DNA of 64,000 nt from Actinomycetes bacterium (GTDB taxonomy: Bacteria > Actinomycetota > Acidimicrobiia > Acidimicrobiales > RAAP-2), in assembly GCA_021848365.1 (NCBI GenBank), contig JAJZUS010000001.1, positions 1,083,517 through 1,147,516 of the forward strand. Reading direction: 5' to 3'. Within the stretch, counting starts at the first letter, position 1. Every line of letters starts with the position of its first letter. The notes below the pieces were generated by a model, which was not told the DNA's origin, searched no databases, and worked only from the letters and a program-made list of their open reading frames with translations. A program made the translations under genes and the position numbers. Below are positions 7,186 to 15,455 of the stretch, piece after piece.

Positions 7186-8232
7186 TCACGGGAGGACGAC
7201 GGCGCGACCCGTGAGAGTGCCCTGGTGGAGTCGCTCGTAGGCGACCGGGGCGTCGTCGAGGGAGAACCGCTCGACGTGGACCCGGATCTGGCCCCGGCGG
7301 GCCAGTTCGATCACCTCAGCCAACTCGTGGCGGTACCCCCAGTAGGTGGTCCTCACGATCGCCTCGTAGGGCGTCGCGAAGAAGCCCACCGGGACGGTCG
7401 CGCCGCCCATGCCGAGACCGACGATCGTGAAGTCCCCGCCGACGGCGACGAGCTGCTTCGCGACGTCGAGGCTCGACTGGAAGCCGGCGAAGTCGAAGAC
7501 GCCGTCGGCACCCCGGCCGCCCGTCAGGGCGCGGACCCGCGCGACCACGTCGGGGTCGTCGGAGCGCAGCGTCTCGTGGGCCCCGGACTCGCGGGCCAGG
7601 GCCAACTTGGCGTCGTCGAGGTCGAGGGCGATGATCCGCGCACCCGAGAGCGCCCTCAGGATCTGAATGCCCACGTGGCCGAGGCCGCCGGCTCCGAGGA
7701 CGACCGCGAAGGAGCCCGCCCCGAGCTTCGGGAGCGAGGACTTGATCGCGTGGTAGGGCGTGAGGCCGGCGTCGGTGAGCGGCGCCGCCTCGGCTGGGTC
7801 GAGGTCGTAGATCGGGACGAGGTGTCGGGGGTCGTCGACCAGCAGGTACTCGGCCATGGCGCCCGGAGCGCCCAGCCCCGGGGCGAGGATGCCGAGTTGA
7901 CTCGCGCGCTCGCAGTAGTTCTCGTGACCCTGGGCACACTGGTGGCAGGTTCCGCAGCCCCACGGGCCGTAGACGGCGACGGCGTCCCCGACGGCGACGG
8001 AGGAGACCCCCGCACCCAGTTCGGCCACGACGCCGACGCCCTCGTGACCGAGAGTGAGGGGTAGCGTGCCGAGGAAGTACTGCTCGCGGGGCAGGCTCAT
8101 GACGAACACGTCGGAGTGGCACAGTCCGGCCGCGGTGACGCGCAGTAGGACCTGGCCCGGTCCGGGGGTGGGTCGGTCGATCTCGACGACCTCGGGGCGT
8201 CCGCCGAACTCGCGATACTGGACGGCCTTCAT
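7186..8232 (-). CDS. Zinc-dependent NAD(P)-alcohol dehydrogenase
   Basis: A 348-aa medium-chain dehydrogenase oxidising an alcohol or reducing an aldehyde in the cytoplasm. The catalytic zinc site is visible as GLCHSD (Cys38) and GHEGVG (His63, Glu64). The structural zinc is CGTCHQCAQGHENYC (Cys93, 96, 99, 107). The coenzyme loop is GAGGLGHVGIQIL, followed by DLDDAKL, where the acidic residue favours NAD+ over NADP+. The frame stays open far upstream, but ATG 8232 is chosen because CGAAGGAGGTTCCA is an excellent ribosome site and the family N-terminus MKAVQYREFG begins there. It appears monocistronic. Confidence 0.85.
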   Translation of the reverse strand: MKAVQYREFGGRPEVVEIDRPTPGPGQVLLRVTAAGLCHSDVFVMSLPREQYFLGTLPLTLGHEGVGVVAELGAGVSSVAVGDAVAVYGPWGCGTCHQCAQGHENYCERASQLGILAPGLGAPGAMAEYLLVDDPRHLVPIYDLDPAEAAPLTDAGLTPYHAIKSSLPKLGAGSFAVVLGAGGLGHVGIQILRALSGARIIALDLDDAKLALARESGAHETLRSDDPDVVARVRALTGGRGADGVFDFAGFQSSLDVAKQLVAVGGDFTIVGLGMGGATVPVGFFATPYEAIVRTTYWGYRHELAEVIELARRGQIRVHVERFSLDDAPVAYERLHQGTLTGRAVVLP

Positions 8233-8563
8233 TGGAACCTCCTTCGTGGGGGCGCCGGGCGCCTCCGAGACCATTGTGCACCCCCGGCCGGCACCCTCTC
8301 GATGGGGCCGTCCGGTGACGTCGGCGAGCACGGGGTGGCCGACCTCGCGCATCCGAAGAAGGCGGCGCGATCGCCACGGCCGCCTCGGGTCGGGCGGGGT
8401 CGTGACGTGAGGGCGGGCGGGTTGTGCGGACGATGACGCCCCGTAACGACGCTCCCGCGCGCCGTCGGCCAGCGCGTCGACGACCGGAGTCCTCGCTCGA
8501 GCCGTCGGGTGGCGCCGACGAGCGCCCGGAGCCCCCGCGCGCACGGGACCACGGAGGTGGTGG
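8233..8563. other. Intergenic stretch, no gene supported
   Basis: These 331 bp between two minus-strand genes contain open frames only of the kind produced by high G+C. None has a ribosome site, protein motifs or a plausible start. The part next to 8232 carries the alcohol dehydrogenase ribosome site; no terminator, repeat or RNA gene was recognised. Confidence 0.5.
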
Positions 8564-9055
8564 TTACGTGGCCGGCCGACGGCGCCGATGCGTGAGGAGG
8601 CCGTCGCTCGTCGACGGCTCGTCGAGCGTCTCGAAGCCCGCCTTCTCGAGGACGCGACGACTCGCTCGGTTGACGCGCTCAGTTCGCGCGAACACCTCCC
8701 GAACGTCGGGTTGGTCGAGCAGCCACTCGACCATCGCCAACACCAGCTCGGTTCCCAGTCCTCGCCCGCGGACGGATTCGGCGAGGCCGTACCCGATCTC
8801 GACGCGGCCGTCCCCGTCAACGGGTGCGTGGATGCCGCAGTCACCGACGACCTCGTCGCCGAGGACGACGAGCCACCCGGCGGGCTGCCCCTTCTCGAGG
8901 GCCATTCGAACGCCGTTCACGGTGCCAGGCTGCGGCCATCCGGGGGCGACTCGCAAGACGCTGACGTCTCCACCGGCGATCGATCGGGCCAGATCGTTCC
9001 CGATGGGCCATAGCCGGAGGCGGGGAGTGGTCAGCGCCGAGAAGTGGTCGAGCAC
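8564..9055 (-). CDS. GNAT-family N-acetyltransferase (RimJ-like)
   Basis: A 163-aa acetyl-CoA-dependent acyltransferase. It opens with [10 protein letters not shown], the usual first strand of RimJ/RimL-type GNATs. [20 protein letters not shown] forms the central strands, and [12 protein letters not shown] (motif A, R/Q-x-x-G-x-G/A) is the acetyl-CoA pyrophosphate loop. [14 protein letters not shown] is the C-terminal motif B. The substrate could be a ribosomal or other protein N-terminus or a small amine; nothing in the context decides. GTG start. It lies downstream of the rhodanese gene on the same strand, separated by a hairpin. Confidence 0.75.
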   Translation of the reverse strand: MLDHFSALTTPRLRLWPIGNDLARSIAGGDVSVLRVAPGWPQPGTVNGVRMALEKGQPAGWLVVLGDEVVGDCGIHAPVDGDGRVEIGYGLAESVRGRGLGTELVLAMVEWLLDQPDVREVFARTERVNRASRRVLEKAGFETLDEPSTSDGLLTHRRRRPAT

Positions 9056-9136
9056 CGTTCCAGTGTGTCGCGACGCGCGACGTCCTGCTGGCGCGGTCGC
9101 GACCTATTCGATCGCGTGGCCCGGTCGGTCGAGGGA

Positions 9137-9170
9137 GCCCACCCCCTCGAGGGGGGTCGAGGGGGTGGGC
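9137..9170 (-). terminator. Hairpin downstream of rhodanese
   Basis: A perfect 14-bp inverted repeat (GCCCACCCCCTCGA at 9137-9150, complement at 9157-9170) around six G, seven nt after the rhodanese stop. There is no U-tract, so it may be an inefficient or factor-dependent terminator, or protect the 3' end. Confidence 0.55.
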
Positions 9171-9176
9171 GGAGGT

Positions 9177-9503
9177 TCAGACCGCGTTCGCGCGATTGCC
9201 GCGCACGACGGGGCGTCCCGCCGCGACCCACGCGCCGGTGCCGCCGAGGACGGAACGCACGTCGTGTCCGAGTTGGTGGAGGAAGGCTGCCGCACTTCGA
9301 CTGCGGCCCCCGCTCTGGCAGACCACGTAGATGGGGCGATCCGACGGGAGGTCGGGGGCGTGATGGGCGAGGACGCCCAGGGGGATCAGGCGGGCGCCGG
9401 GCACGTGCCCGGACTCGTACTCGTGGGGCTCGCGCACGTCAACGACGAGGGCCCCGTCGGCGTGGGCCGCGCTGAAGTGGCTCAGGTCGACTTCCTGGAA
9501 CAC
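9177..9503 (-). CDS. Single-domain rhodanese (sulfurtransferase)
   Basis: A 108-aa rhodanese domain that carries sulfane sulfur as a cysteine persulfide. The domain starts at [18 protein letters not shown], and the catalytic loop is [10 protein letters not shown] with Cys62; a final helix-rich part ends at the WVAAGRPVV motif. There is no signal peptide, so it acts in the cytoplasm. GTG 9503 is chosen for its ribosome site AAAGGAGAG and because the domain starts there. A perfect CsoR/CstR-type palindrome lies between its -10 and -35 positions, suggesting induction by copper or, more likely for a sulfurtransferase, by persulfide stress. Confidence 0.85.
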   Translation of the reverse strand: MFQEVDLSHFSAAHADGALVVDVREPHEYESGHVPGARLIPLGVLAHHAPDLPSDRPIYVVCQSGGRSRSAAAFLHQLGHDVRSVLGGTGAWVAAGRPVVRGNRANAV

Positions 9504-9535
9504 GTCACTCTCCTTTGCTCGGGTGAGATCGCTCC

Positions 9536-9560
9536 AGTATACAGATACCCCCGGGGGTAT
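9536..9560 (-). promoter_or_regulatory. Rhodanese promoter with CsoR/CstR-type operator
   Basis: On the minus strand the -10 is TATACT (9541-9536). Directly upstream, 9545-9560 is the perfect palindrome ATACCCCCGGGGGTAT, which matches the C-run/G-run operators of the CsoR/RcnR/CstR family. It would occupy the -10/-35 spacer. The same TATAC core gives a plus-strand TATACA (9538-9543) facing the HAD gene. No csoR-like gene is in the window. Confidence 0.65.
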
Positions 9561-9656
9561 ATGACGACGGCGCCCATCGGCGGATCGCTTGCACGGACCG
9601 GCTCGTCGTCCGGGCGATGGTACGGTCCGGGGGAGCCATCGCCCCCGAGGAGAACC

Positions 9657-10469
9657 GTGACCAACGAGCCCACCCCCATCACGTCGGCCGCCGAGGTCGG
9701 GGCGTGGCTGCTCGACATGGACGGCGTGCTGGTTCGCGAGGAGCACCCGGTCGAGGGAGCGGCTCGGTTCCTCGACGCGCTCTCGAGCCGGGGCACTCCC
9801 TTTCTGGTCCTGACCAACAACTCCATCTACACCCGTCGCGACCTCGCGGCGCGCCTGCGCTACAACGGCCTCGAGGTCCCCGAGGAGCGCATCTGGACGT
9901 CGGCGCTGGCGACGGCGTCGTTCCTCCACGCCCAGCGACCCCACGGAACGGCCTTCGTCATCGGGGAGGTGGGGCTCACGACGGCGATGCACCAGGTGGG
10001 CTACACGCTGACCGAGATGTCGCCCGACTACGTCGTCGTCGGCGAGACGCGCAACCTCTCCTTCGAGCAGTTGACGACCGCGGTGCGCCTGATCAACCGG
10101 GGTGCGCGGTTCATCGCCACCAACCCGGACCCGACCGGCCCGAGCCTCGAGGGGCCGTTGCCGGCGACGGGTGCCGTGGCGGCGCTCCTCTCGAAGGCGA
10201 CGGGGCGCTCGCCGTACTTCGTCGGCAAGCCCAATCCCCTCATGATCCGTTCCGCGCTGCGGGAACTGAAGGCCCACTCGGAGACGACCGCGATGGTCGG
10301 CGACCGGATGGACACCGACGTGGTCGCCGGACTCGAGGCGGGGCTGCACACGGTCCTGGTGCTCTCGGGGGTCTCGGAGGCGAACGCCGCGGAGCACTTC
10401 CCGTACCGGCCCTCGCGGGTCGTGAGCTCGGTCGCCGTGCTGGCCGACGAGCTGGGGGACGGCAACTAG
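9657..10469 (+). CDS. HAD-superfamily IIA phosphatase (NagD-like)
   Basis: A 270-aa haloacid-dehalogenase-type phosphohydrolase of subfamily IIA. Motif I is LLDMDGVLV (nucleophile and acid/base Asp), motif II is LTNNS, motif III and context are GKPNPLM, and motif IV is [16 protein letters not shown]; the C2 cap lies between motifs II and III. NagD-type enzymes dephosphorylate nucleotides or sugar phosphates; the substrate here is unknown. GTG start with GAGGAG eight nt upstream. Its TAG is shared with the stop of the convergent response regulator through a CTAG overlap. Confidence 0.85.
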   Translation: MTNEPTPITSAAEVGAWLLDMDGVLVREEHPVEGAARFLDALSSRGTPFLVLTNNSIYTRRDLAARLRYNGLEVPEERIWTSALATASFLHAQRPHGTAFVIGEVGLTTAMHQVGYTLTEMSPDYVVVGETRNLSFEQLTTAVRLINRGARFIATNPDPTGPSLEGPLPATGAVAALLSKATGRSPYFVGKPNPLMIRSALRELKAHSETTAMVGDRMDTDVVAGLEAGLHTVLVLSGVSEANAAEHFPYRPSRVVSSVAVLADELGDGN

Positions 10470-11119
10470 GCGAGGCCCGCCTGGTAGGCGAGGACGACCA
10501 GCTGGGTGCGGTCCCGCGCGTCCAGCTTCGCGAGGATCCGGCTGACGTGGGTCTTCACCGTGGCGACGCTCATGTGGAGATCGTCCCCGATCTCGGAGTT
10601 GGAGAGGCCCCGGGCGACCGCGGCGAGGACGTCGCGCTCGCGGTCCGTGAGGGCCGCGAAGGGGGCCTCCGCGGACGCCGACGGAGGGGCCAAGCGATTG
10701 AACTGCGCGATGACCCGTCGGGTGACGCTGGGGGAGAGGAGCGCATCGCCGCGCGCGACCACGCGGATGGCGCTGAGCAGTTCCTCGGGGGGCGTGTCCT
10801 TCAGCAAGAAGCCGCTCGCTCCGACGCGTAACGCCTCGTACACGTACTCGTCCAGATCGAAGGTGGTGAGGATGACGACGCGCGAGTCACTGAGGGCCGG
10901 ATCCGCGGTGATGAGTCGCGTGGCCTCGATGCCGTCCATGACGGGCATCCGGATATCCATCAGGATGACGTCGGGTCGGGTACGCGTCGCCCGGCGCACG
11001 GCCTCGGCACCGTCAGCCGCCTCGGCGACGACCAGGCAGTCGGGCGAGGAGTCGATCAGTACTCGGAACCCCGCCCGGATGAGGGCCTGGTCGTCGGCGA
11101 CCATGACGCGGATGCTCAC
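10466..11119 (-). CDS. NarL/FixJ-family response regulator
   Basis: A 217-aa two-component regulator. The receiver begins [16 protein letters not shown] and carries the phosphoacceptor in [13 protein letters not shown]; the conserved T/K switch residues are in ILTTF and FLLKDTPP. The C-terminal LuxR-type DNA-binding domain reads [20 protein letters not shown] through [15 protein letters not shown] start, overlapping the TGA of the histidine kinase (GTGA), so the pair is translationally coupled. The divergent ABC exporter at 12464 is its likely target. The stop overlaps the HAD gene stop. Confidence 0.9.
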   Translation of the reverse strand: MSIRVMVADDQALIRAGFRVLIDSSPDCLVVAEAADGAEAVRRATRTRPDVILMDIRMPVMDGIEATRLITADPALSDSRVVILTTFDLDEYVYEALRVGASGFLLKDTPPEELLSAIRVVARGDALLSPSVTRRVIAQFNRLAPPSASAEAPFAALTDRERDVLAAVARGLSNSEIGDDLHMSVATVKTHVSRILAKLDARDRTQLVVLAYQAGLA

Positions 11120-12279
11120 GTCGAGCTCCGGTGGGGGAAGTGGGCGGTGACGGAGAACCCTCCTCGCACCCGTGGCTCGGCGCTCAGCGTCCCGCCGTAC
11201 AGGGACGCGCGCTCGCGCATGCCGACGAGTCCGTGGCCCGGTGGTCCGGTCGGACGGGTGCGGGCGCTCGGGGTGTTGGTGACCTCGAGGCGGACCCCGT
11301 CGGCGTCGACGCGCAGGTCCACGTGGGCCCGCGCTCCGGGGGCGTGTTTCACCACGTTCGTAAGGGCCTCCTGGGCGATCCGGTAGAGGGAGAGTTGCAG
11401 TCCCGGGGCGAGACGGGTCGGGTCGCCCGCGACCGAGAGTTCGACGGGAGTGCCGGTCGCGGTGACCCGGGCAGCGAGGTCGCCGAGATCGGCGACGCCG
11501 GGCGTGGGCACCCGTTCGACGTCGTCCGCCCGCAGGGCTCCGAGCACGCGTCGGAGCTCGTCGAGTGCGCTGCGGCTGGTGTGCTCGACGGCCTCGAGTG
11601 CCTCGCGAGCCTGGTCGGGCTGCGTGTCGAGCACGTGGCGGCCCACGCCGGACTGAATCGCGATGACGGCCAGGCTGTGGGCGAGGACGTCGTGGAGCTC
11701 GCGAGCGATGGCCAGCCGCTCGTCGACGACGGCCCGGGTGGCGTCGACGGCCGCTCGTCGTCGTCGTTCGCCCTCCTGCTCGGCGAGGTAGCCCCGCCGG
11801 GTGCGCACCGCGTCGCCGACGACCCAACTGGCCCCGGCAAGGACGAGGTTGAACGTGACGTCGCCCTGGGCGCGGTGGGCGAGGGCCGCCCCGAGGAGTC
11901 CGCCGAGGAGGGCCGCCTCGACGGCGACGAGGGCGTAGAGGGAGCGGCGACGACCGGCGGCGAGGGTGAGGGAGTAGAGGGGCAGGGCGATCACTGGTGC
12001 GGGAGCGAGGGAACGTCCCGCCGCCGTCGAGATCGCGACGGCCAAGGTGACGATGACCAGGCTCGAGGCGGGGACGCGTCGTCGGGCCGCGACGGGGAGG
12101 GTCGCGGCGAGGTCGACGGGAACGAGGGCGGCACGGGGGATCGAGGAGGGGAAGGCGTAGAGGTGGGTGAGAGTCCCCGCCGCGAGCAGGACGGCGACGG
12201 CGGCGTCGACGGCCGTCCACGCGGCCGGGGTCATCCGCTCGACCCAGGGAAGGGTGGCGTCGCGGGAGGACTCGCTCAC
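11116..12279 (-). CDS. NarL-type sensor histidine kinase
   Basis: A 387-aa membrane sensor kinase. The N-terminal third has four to six hydrophobic segments with very short loops, so it probably senses within or near the membrane, as LiaS/DesK-like kinases do. The HisKA_3 dimerisation box is ERLAIARELHDVLAHSLAVI, with the phosphoacceptor His in RELHD. The ATPase domain includes EALTNVVKHAPGA (N box) and GHGLVGMRERASLYGG (G box). Coupled to the response regulator by a GTGA overlap. The 184 bp upstream separate it from the divergent ABC transporter genes, a common layout for cell-envelope or antibiotic stress modules. Confidence 0.88.
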   Translation of the reverse strand: MSESSRDATLPWVERMTPAAWTAVDAAVAVLLAAGTLTHLYAFPSSIPRAALVPVDLAATLPVAARRRVPASSLVIVTLAVAISTAAGRSLAPAPVIALPLYSLTLAAGRRRSLYALVAVEAALLGGLLGAALAHRAQGDVTFNLVLAGASWVVGDAVRTRRGYLAEQEGERRRRAAVDATRAVVDERLAIARELHDVLAHSLAVIAIQSGVGRHVLDTQPDQAREALEAVEHTSRSALDELRRVLGALRADDVERVPTPGVADLGDLAARVTATGTPVELSVAGDPTRLAPGLQLSLYRIAQEALTNVVKHAPGARAHVDLRVDADGVRLEVTNTPSARTRPTGPPGHGLVGMRERASLYGGTLSAEPRVRGGFSVTAHFPHRSST

Positions 12280-12463
12280 ACCCCGACGCTACCGAGCGGC
12301 GACGGGCCGCGGGGTCGGTCGCGAGGATGACGGAGGTCGGTCGCACGGTGGACGGATCGGAGCGTGACGGGTCGTCCGCACGGCGCTCACAAGTAGCCGA
12401 GCGACGGAGCTCGCGCGGGGTGCCGGGCCGCGACACTGGAGTCCCACGAGAACGGAGGAACCG

Positions 12464-13396
12464 GTGATCGAGGTACGGGAACTGACCAAGCAGTATCGCG
12501 ACACGGTCGCGGTGCGCGACCTCTCCTTCGAGGTCCCGCCCGGCGTCGTGACGGGATTCCTCGGGCCGAACGGCTCGGGCAAGTCGACCACGATGCGGAT
12601 GATCATGGGTCTCGATCGCCCGGACCACGGGTCGGTGTCGATCAACGGTCGTTCGTACCGCGACCTCGCCCACCCGCTGCGCGAGGTCGGGGCACTCCTC
12701 GAAGCGAAGGCGATCCACCCGGGTCGCAGCGCCTACCGCCACCTCCAGTACCTGGCCGAGACCAACGGCATCTCCCGCGGCCGGGTCGAGGAGGTCCTCG
12801 ACATGGTGGGCCTCAGTGACGTCGCGCGGCGCCGGGTGGGCAAGTTCTCGCTCGGAATGGGCCAGCGCCTGGGCATCGCCGCCGCCCTGCTGGGCGATCC
12901 CGGCGTTCTCCTCTTCGACGAGCCGATCAACGGCCTCGACCCGGAGGGAATCCTCTGGGTCCGCAACCTGCTGAAGGGCCTCGCGGCCGAGGGACGCAGC
13001 GTCTTCGTCTCGAGCCACCTCATGAGCGAGATGGCCCTGACGGCCGATCGCCTCGTCGTCATCGGTCGAGGCGCCCTGATCTCCGAGGGTACGGTGGACG
13101 ACTTCATCGCCGACACGGCCGGCACCTACGTGCGGGTGCGCGGACCGCGAATCTCGGAGATGACCGAGGTGCTCGAGCGCGAGGGGGCGAGCGTCGTCGA
13201 CGACGGCGATGACGCCATCGCGGTCCACGGCCTCGACGCCGCGGCGATCGGCGAGCTCGCGGCCGCGGCCCAGCTCGTCCTCCACGAACTCTCACCCCAG
13301 ACGGCGTCCCTCGAGGAGGCCTTCATGTCCCTGACGCGCGACAGCGTCGAGTACCACGGCCGGACGACCGACGTCCCGGTCCCGACCGCAAAGTAG
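12464..13396 (+). CDS. ABC transporter ATP-binding protein (DrrA/CcmA-type)
   Basis: A 310-aa ATPase subunit of an ABC-2-type exporter. Walker A is GPNGSGKSTT, the signature region is FSLGMGQRLGIA (a variant of LSGGQ), Walker B is VLLFDEPINGLDPEG, and the switch His is in VSSHLMSEM. The C-terminal 90 residues form the accessory domain usual in drug and bacitracin exporters. GTG start behind GGAGGAACCG. The permease follows after six nt. It diverges from the NarL-type kinase/regulator pair that probably controls it. Substrate unknown; lipid-targeting antibiotics or lantibiotics are typical for this layout. Confidence 0.88.
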   Translation: MIEVRELTKQYRDTVAVRDLSFEVPPGVVTGFLGPNGSGKSTTMRMIMGLDRPDHGSVSINGRSYRDLAHPLREVGALLEAKAIHPGRSAYRHLQYLAETNGISRGRVEEVLDMVGLSDVARRRVGKFSLGMGQRLGIAAALLGDPGVLLFDEPINGLDPEGILWVRNLLKGLAAEGRSVFVSSHLMSEMALTADRLVVIGRGALISEGTVDDFIADTAGTYVRVRGPRISEMTEVLEREGASVVDDGDDAIAVHGLDAAAIGELAAAAQLVLHELSPQTASLEEAFMSLTRDSVEYHGRTTDVPVPTAK

Positions 13397-13402
13397 GCCT
13401 CG

Positions 13403-14227
13403 ATGACGACCCTGACCATCCACCCCACCCACACCTCGAGCGCCCCGGCCGGTCGCTCCCACCTGCTACGCGCTGAGTGGACGAAGCTGCGCACCGTTCG
13501 TTCGACCTGGTGGACGTTGTTCGCCATGGCCGTGGTGACCCTCGGAGTCGCCGCGATCGCGGGCGCCACGGTCTCGCACAACTGGCACTCGTTCACCATC
13601 ATCCAGCGCGCCACCTTCGACCCGACGGGGATCACGCTGAAGGGACTGCTCTTCAGCCAGCTGATCATCGGCGTACTCGGCGTGCTCGTCATGAGCGCGG
13701 AGTACGGCACCGGGACGATCCGCTCGACCCTCGCGGCGACCCCGCGACGTGCGCGCGTTCTCGGGGCCAAGGCGGCTCTGGTCGGCACCCTCTCGCTCGT
13801 GGTCGGTGAGGTGCTGTCCTTCGGCGCCTTCTTCCTCGGACAGGGCCTGCTGCGCGCTCCGGCGCCGCACGCCCTGCTCAGCCAGCCCGGCGTGCTGCGC
13901 GCGGTCGCCGGCGGGGGGGTCGTGATCGGCCTGCTCGGGCTCCTCGCGTTGGGCATCGCCGCGATCATCCGCCACTCGGCGGGGGCGATCACGACCTACG
14001 TGGGGCTCCTCCTCGTGGTGCCGATCATCCTCCAGACCCTGCCCTCGTCCTTCAGCCAGCCGATCCTCAAGTTCATGCCCTTCCATATCAGTGACGTGAT
14101 GACCTCGGTCGTGACGGCGGGGCAGGGGACGTCGCTCAGTCCCTGGGCCGGTGCCGGGGTGCTCGCCCTCTACGCGCTCGCCGCACTCGGGCTCGGCGGC
14201 TACCTGCTGGTTCGCCGCGACGCGTAG
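13403..14227 (+). CDS. ABC-2-type transporter permease
   Basis: A 274-aa membrane subunit with six hydrophobic segments: about residues 36-55, 80-100, 125-150, 168-190, 196-215 and 245-268. The cytoplasmic N-terminus includes LLRAEWTKLRTVRSTWW, the hallmark opening of ABC-2 permeases partnering DrrA-like ATPases. It is the second gene of a two-gene operon with the ATPase six nt upstream. A perfect 18-bp hairpin starts 15 nt after its stop and may end or attenuate the transcript. Confidence 0.85.
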   Translation: MTTLTIHPTHTSSAPAGRSHLLRAEWTKLRTVRSTWWTLFAMAVVTLGVAAIAGATVSHNWHSFTIIQRATFDPTGITLKGLLFSQLIIGVLGVLVMSAEYGTGTIRSTLAATPRRARVLGAKAALVGTLSLVVGEVLSFGAFFLGQGLLRAPAPHALLSQPGVLRAVAGGGVVIGLLGLLALGIAAIIRHSAGAITTYVGLLLVVPIILQTLPSSFSQPILKFMPFHISDVMTSVVTAGQGTSLSPWAGAGVLALYALAALGLGGYLLVRRDA

Positions 14228-14241
14228 TCGTCCGGCGTCGA

Positions 14242-14286
14242 GGCGCCTCCTCTCCGGGGCTAGTGTGCCCCCGGAGAGGAGGCGCC
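14242..14286 (+). promoter_or_regulatory. Perfect 18-bp hairpin burying the next gene's ribosome site
   Basis: GGCGCCTCCTCTCCGGGG (14242-14259) pairs without mismatch with 14269-14286 around a 9-nt loop. The right arm contains GGAGAGGAGG, the ribosome site of the CopD-like gene whose GTG begins at 14287, the very next base. The loop holds TAGTGT (14261-14266), a plausible -10. Transcription from it would begin near 14273 and lack the left arm, while read-through from the ABC operon would carry the whole hairpin. It could also act as a terminator, but no U-tract follows. Confidence 0.7.
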
Positions 14287-14733
14287 GTGTCGTACGTGTG
14301 GGCCGTCGTCCTGGCCGGGCACGTGCTCGCCGTGGCCTGGTGGGTCGGGGGACAGCTACTGCTGCGATCGATCACGCCGTCGCTGCGCGAGGCGCTCGAG
14401 CCTCGGACCTTCGCCGCGGCGTTGCGACCGATGGGCCAGCGCTTCACCCGGGGCTCGCACCACGTGGCGTGGCCCCTCCTGCTCGTCACGGGCGTCCTGC
14501 TCGCCGCGCACGACCACGTACTCGCCCACGGCGGTCGTAGCGCGCTCGGGGTCGTCTTCGGGCTGAAGATGGTCGTCGTGGTCGGGCTCGTCGTCGCCAG
14601 TCTCGCGCACGGGCGCGCCGCGAGGGCTCGTTCGGAGCGGGCGGGTCATTACGCGCGGCTCACCCTCGCGCTGTCGCTCGCCGCCGCCCTCCTCGGCGCG
14701 CTAGTGGCCTCGTTGCCCAGTCCCGGCGCGTAG
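14287..14733 (+). CDS. CopD-like integral membrane protein
   Basis: A 148-aa protein with four hydrophobic segments (about residues 4-24, 61-80, 92-112 and 124-143). WWVGGQLLL in the first span and conserved-looking His residues (GHVLAVAWWVGG, SHHVAWPLL, AAHDHVLAH) fit the CopD/DUF2269-like family associated with copper or haem handling. Role uncertain. GTG 14287 is preferred over the in-frame GTG at 14263, because the ribosome site GGAGAGGAGG precedes it at proper distance. That ribosome site is locked in the preceding hairpin. It converges on ccdA, with stops 1 nt apart. Confidence 0.6.
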   Translation: MSYVWAVVLAGHVLAVAWWVGGQLLLRSITPSLREALEPRTFAAALRPMGQRFTRGSHHVAWPLLLVTGVLLAAHDHVLAHGGRSALGVVFGLKMVVVVGLVVASLAHGRAARARSERAGHYARLTLALSLAAALLGALVASLPSPGA

Positions 14734-14734
14734 C

Positions 14735-15451
14735 TCAGATCCGGCCGACGCGTTGGGCGAGACTCGTGATCCAGGCCAGTCGGTCGAGGACGAGCAGCAG
14801 GCCGAGGACGAGCAGGAGGCTGGCACTCACGGCGGTGACCACGTTGCCGTGACGTTTCAGCCAGTCCAGTGGGCGCCGCAGCCGCTCGAAGGCGAGCGCG
14901 ACCGCGAGGAAGGGGACGCCGAGGCCCGCCGTGTAGGCGGCGAGCAGGGCCGCGCCGCTCGCGCCGTGACCCTGTTGGGCGGCGACGGCCAGGACCGACG
15001 CGAGGATCGGCCCGACGCACGGCGTCCATCCGAAGGCGAAGGCCGCACCCGCGACGGGCGCGGCGAAGGGGCCGAGACGGTCGACGATCGGGTGGGTGCG
15101 GTACTCGCGCACGAGGCCCGGGGTCGGGGCGACGAGGGTGACGAGGAGGAAGAGGGCCATGGCGACGATCACGACGCCGGCGATACGCGTGAGCGTGGCC
15201 TGCTGGTGGATGACGCTGCGGCCCAGGGCGTTCGCGGAGAGCCCGAGGAGGATGAACACGACCGCGAAGCCCGCGATGAAGAGGAGGGTGTCGCGCGTGA
15301 GGCGCCCGAGTCCGCGTCGGGGACCGTCGCTCGCGCCCGCGTCGAAGCCGGCGACGATCGAGAGATAGGCCGGGACGAGCGGGAGCACGCACGGCGAGGC
15401 GAACGAGGCAATACCGGCCCCGAACGCGGCGATCAGGCTGACGCCGTCCAT
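14735..15451 (-). CDS. ccdA: Cytochrome c biogenesis/thiol transport protein CcdA
   Basis: A 238-aa inner-membrane protein with six spans that moves reducing equivalents from cytoplasmic thioredoxin to extracytoplasmic thiol proteins. The two functional cysteines are in the family motifs FASPCVLPLVPAYLS (near residue 21) and GWTPCVGPILASV (near 140), lying in the first and fourth spans. It starts 4 nt after the stop of the TlpA-type thioredoxin gene, its expected redox partner. Together they would keep haem-binding cysteines of cytochrome c, or other secreted thiols, reduced. Confidence 0.9.
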   Translation of the reverse strand: MDGVSLIAAFGAGIASFASPCVLPLVPAYLSIVAGFDAGASDGPRRGLGRLTRDTLLFIAGFAVVFILLGLSANALGRSVIHQQATLTRIAGVVIVAMALFLLVTLVAPTPGLVREYRTHPIVDRLGPFAAPVAGAAFAFGWTPCVGPILASVLAVAAQQGHGASGAALLAAYTAGLGVPFLAVALAFERLRRPLDWLKRHGNVVTAVSASLLLVLGLLLVLDRLAWITSLAQRVGRI

Positions 15452-15455
15452 CGGC

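Noticed and set aside
10466-13285. A 939-codon open frame on the minus strand covering the response regulator, the kinase and part of the ABC ATPase
   Set aside because: Only the last 217 codons are a real protein (the response regulator). The rest is out-of-frame to the kinase and antisense to the ATPase, rich in Arg/Pro/Gly as expected from GC-driven open frames.
14263-14286. Alternative GTG start for the CopD-like gene at 14263
   Set aside because: It has no ribosome site, adds a basic eight-residue extension not seen in the family and would place the hairpin inside coding sequence; GTG 14287 has a strong site.
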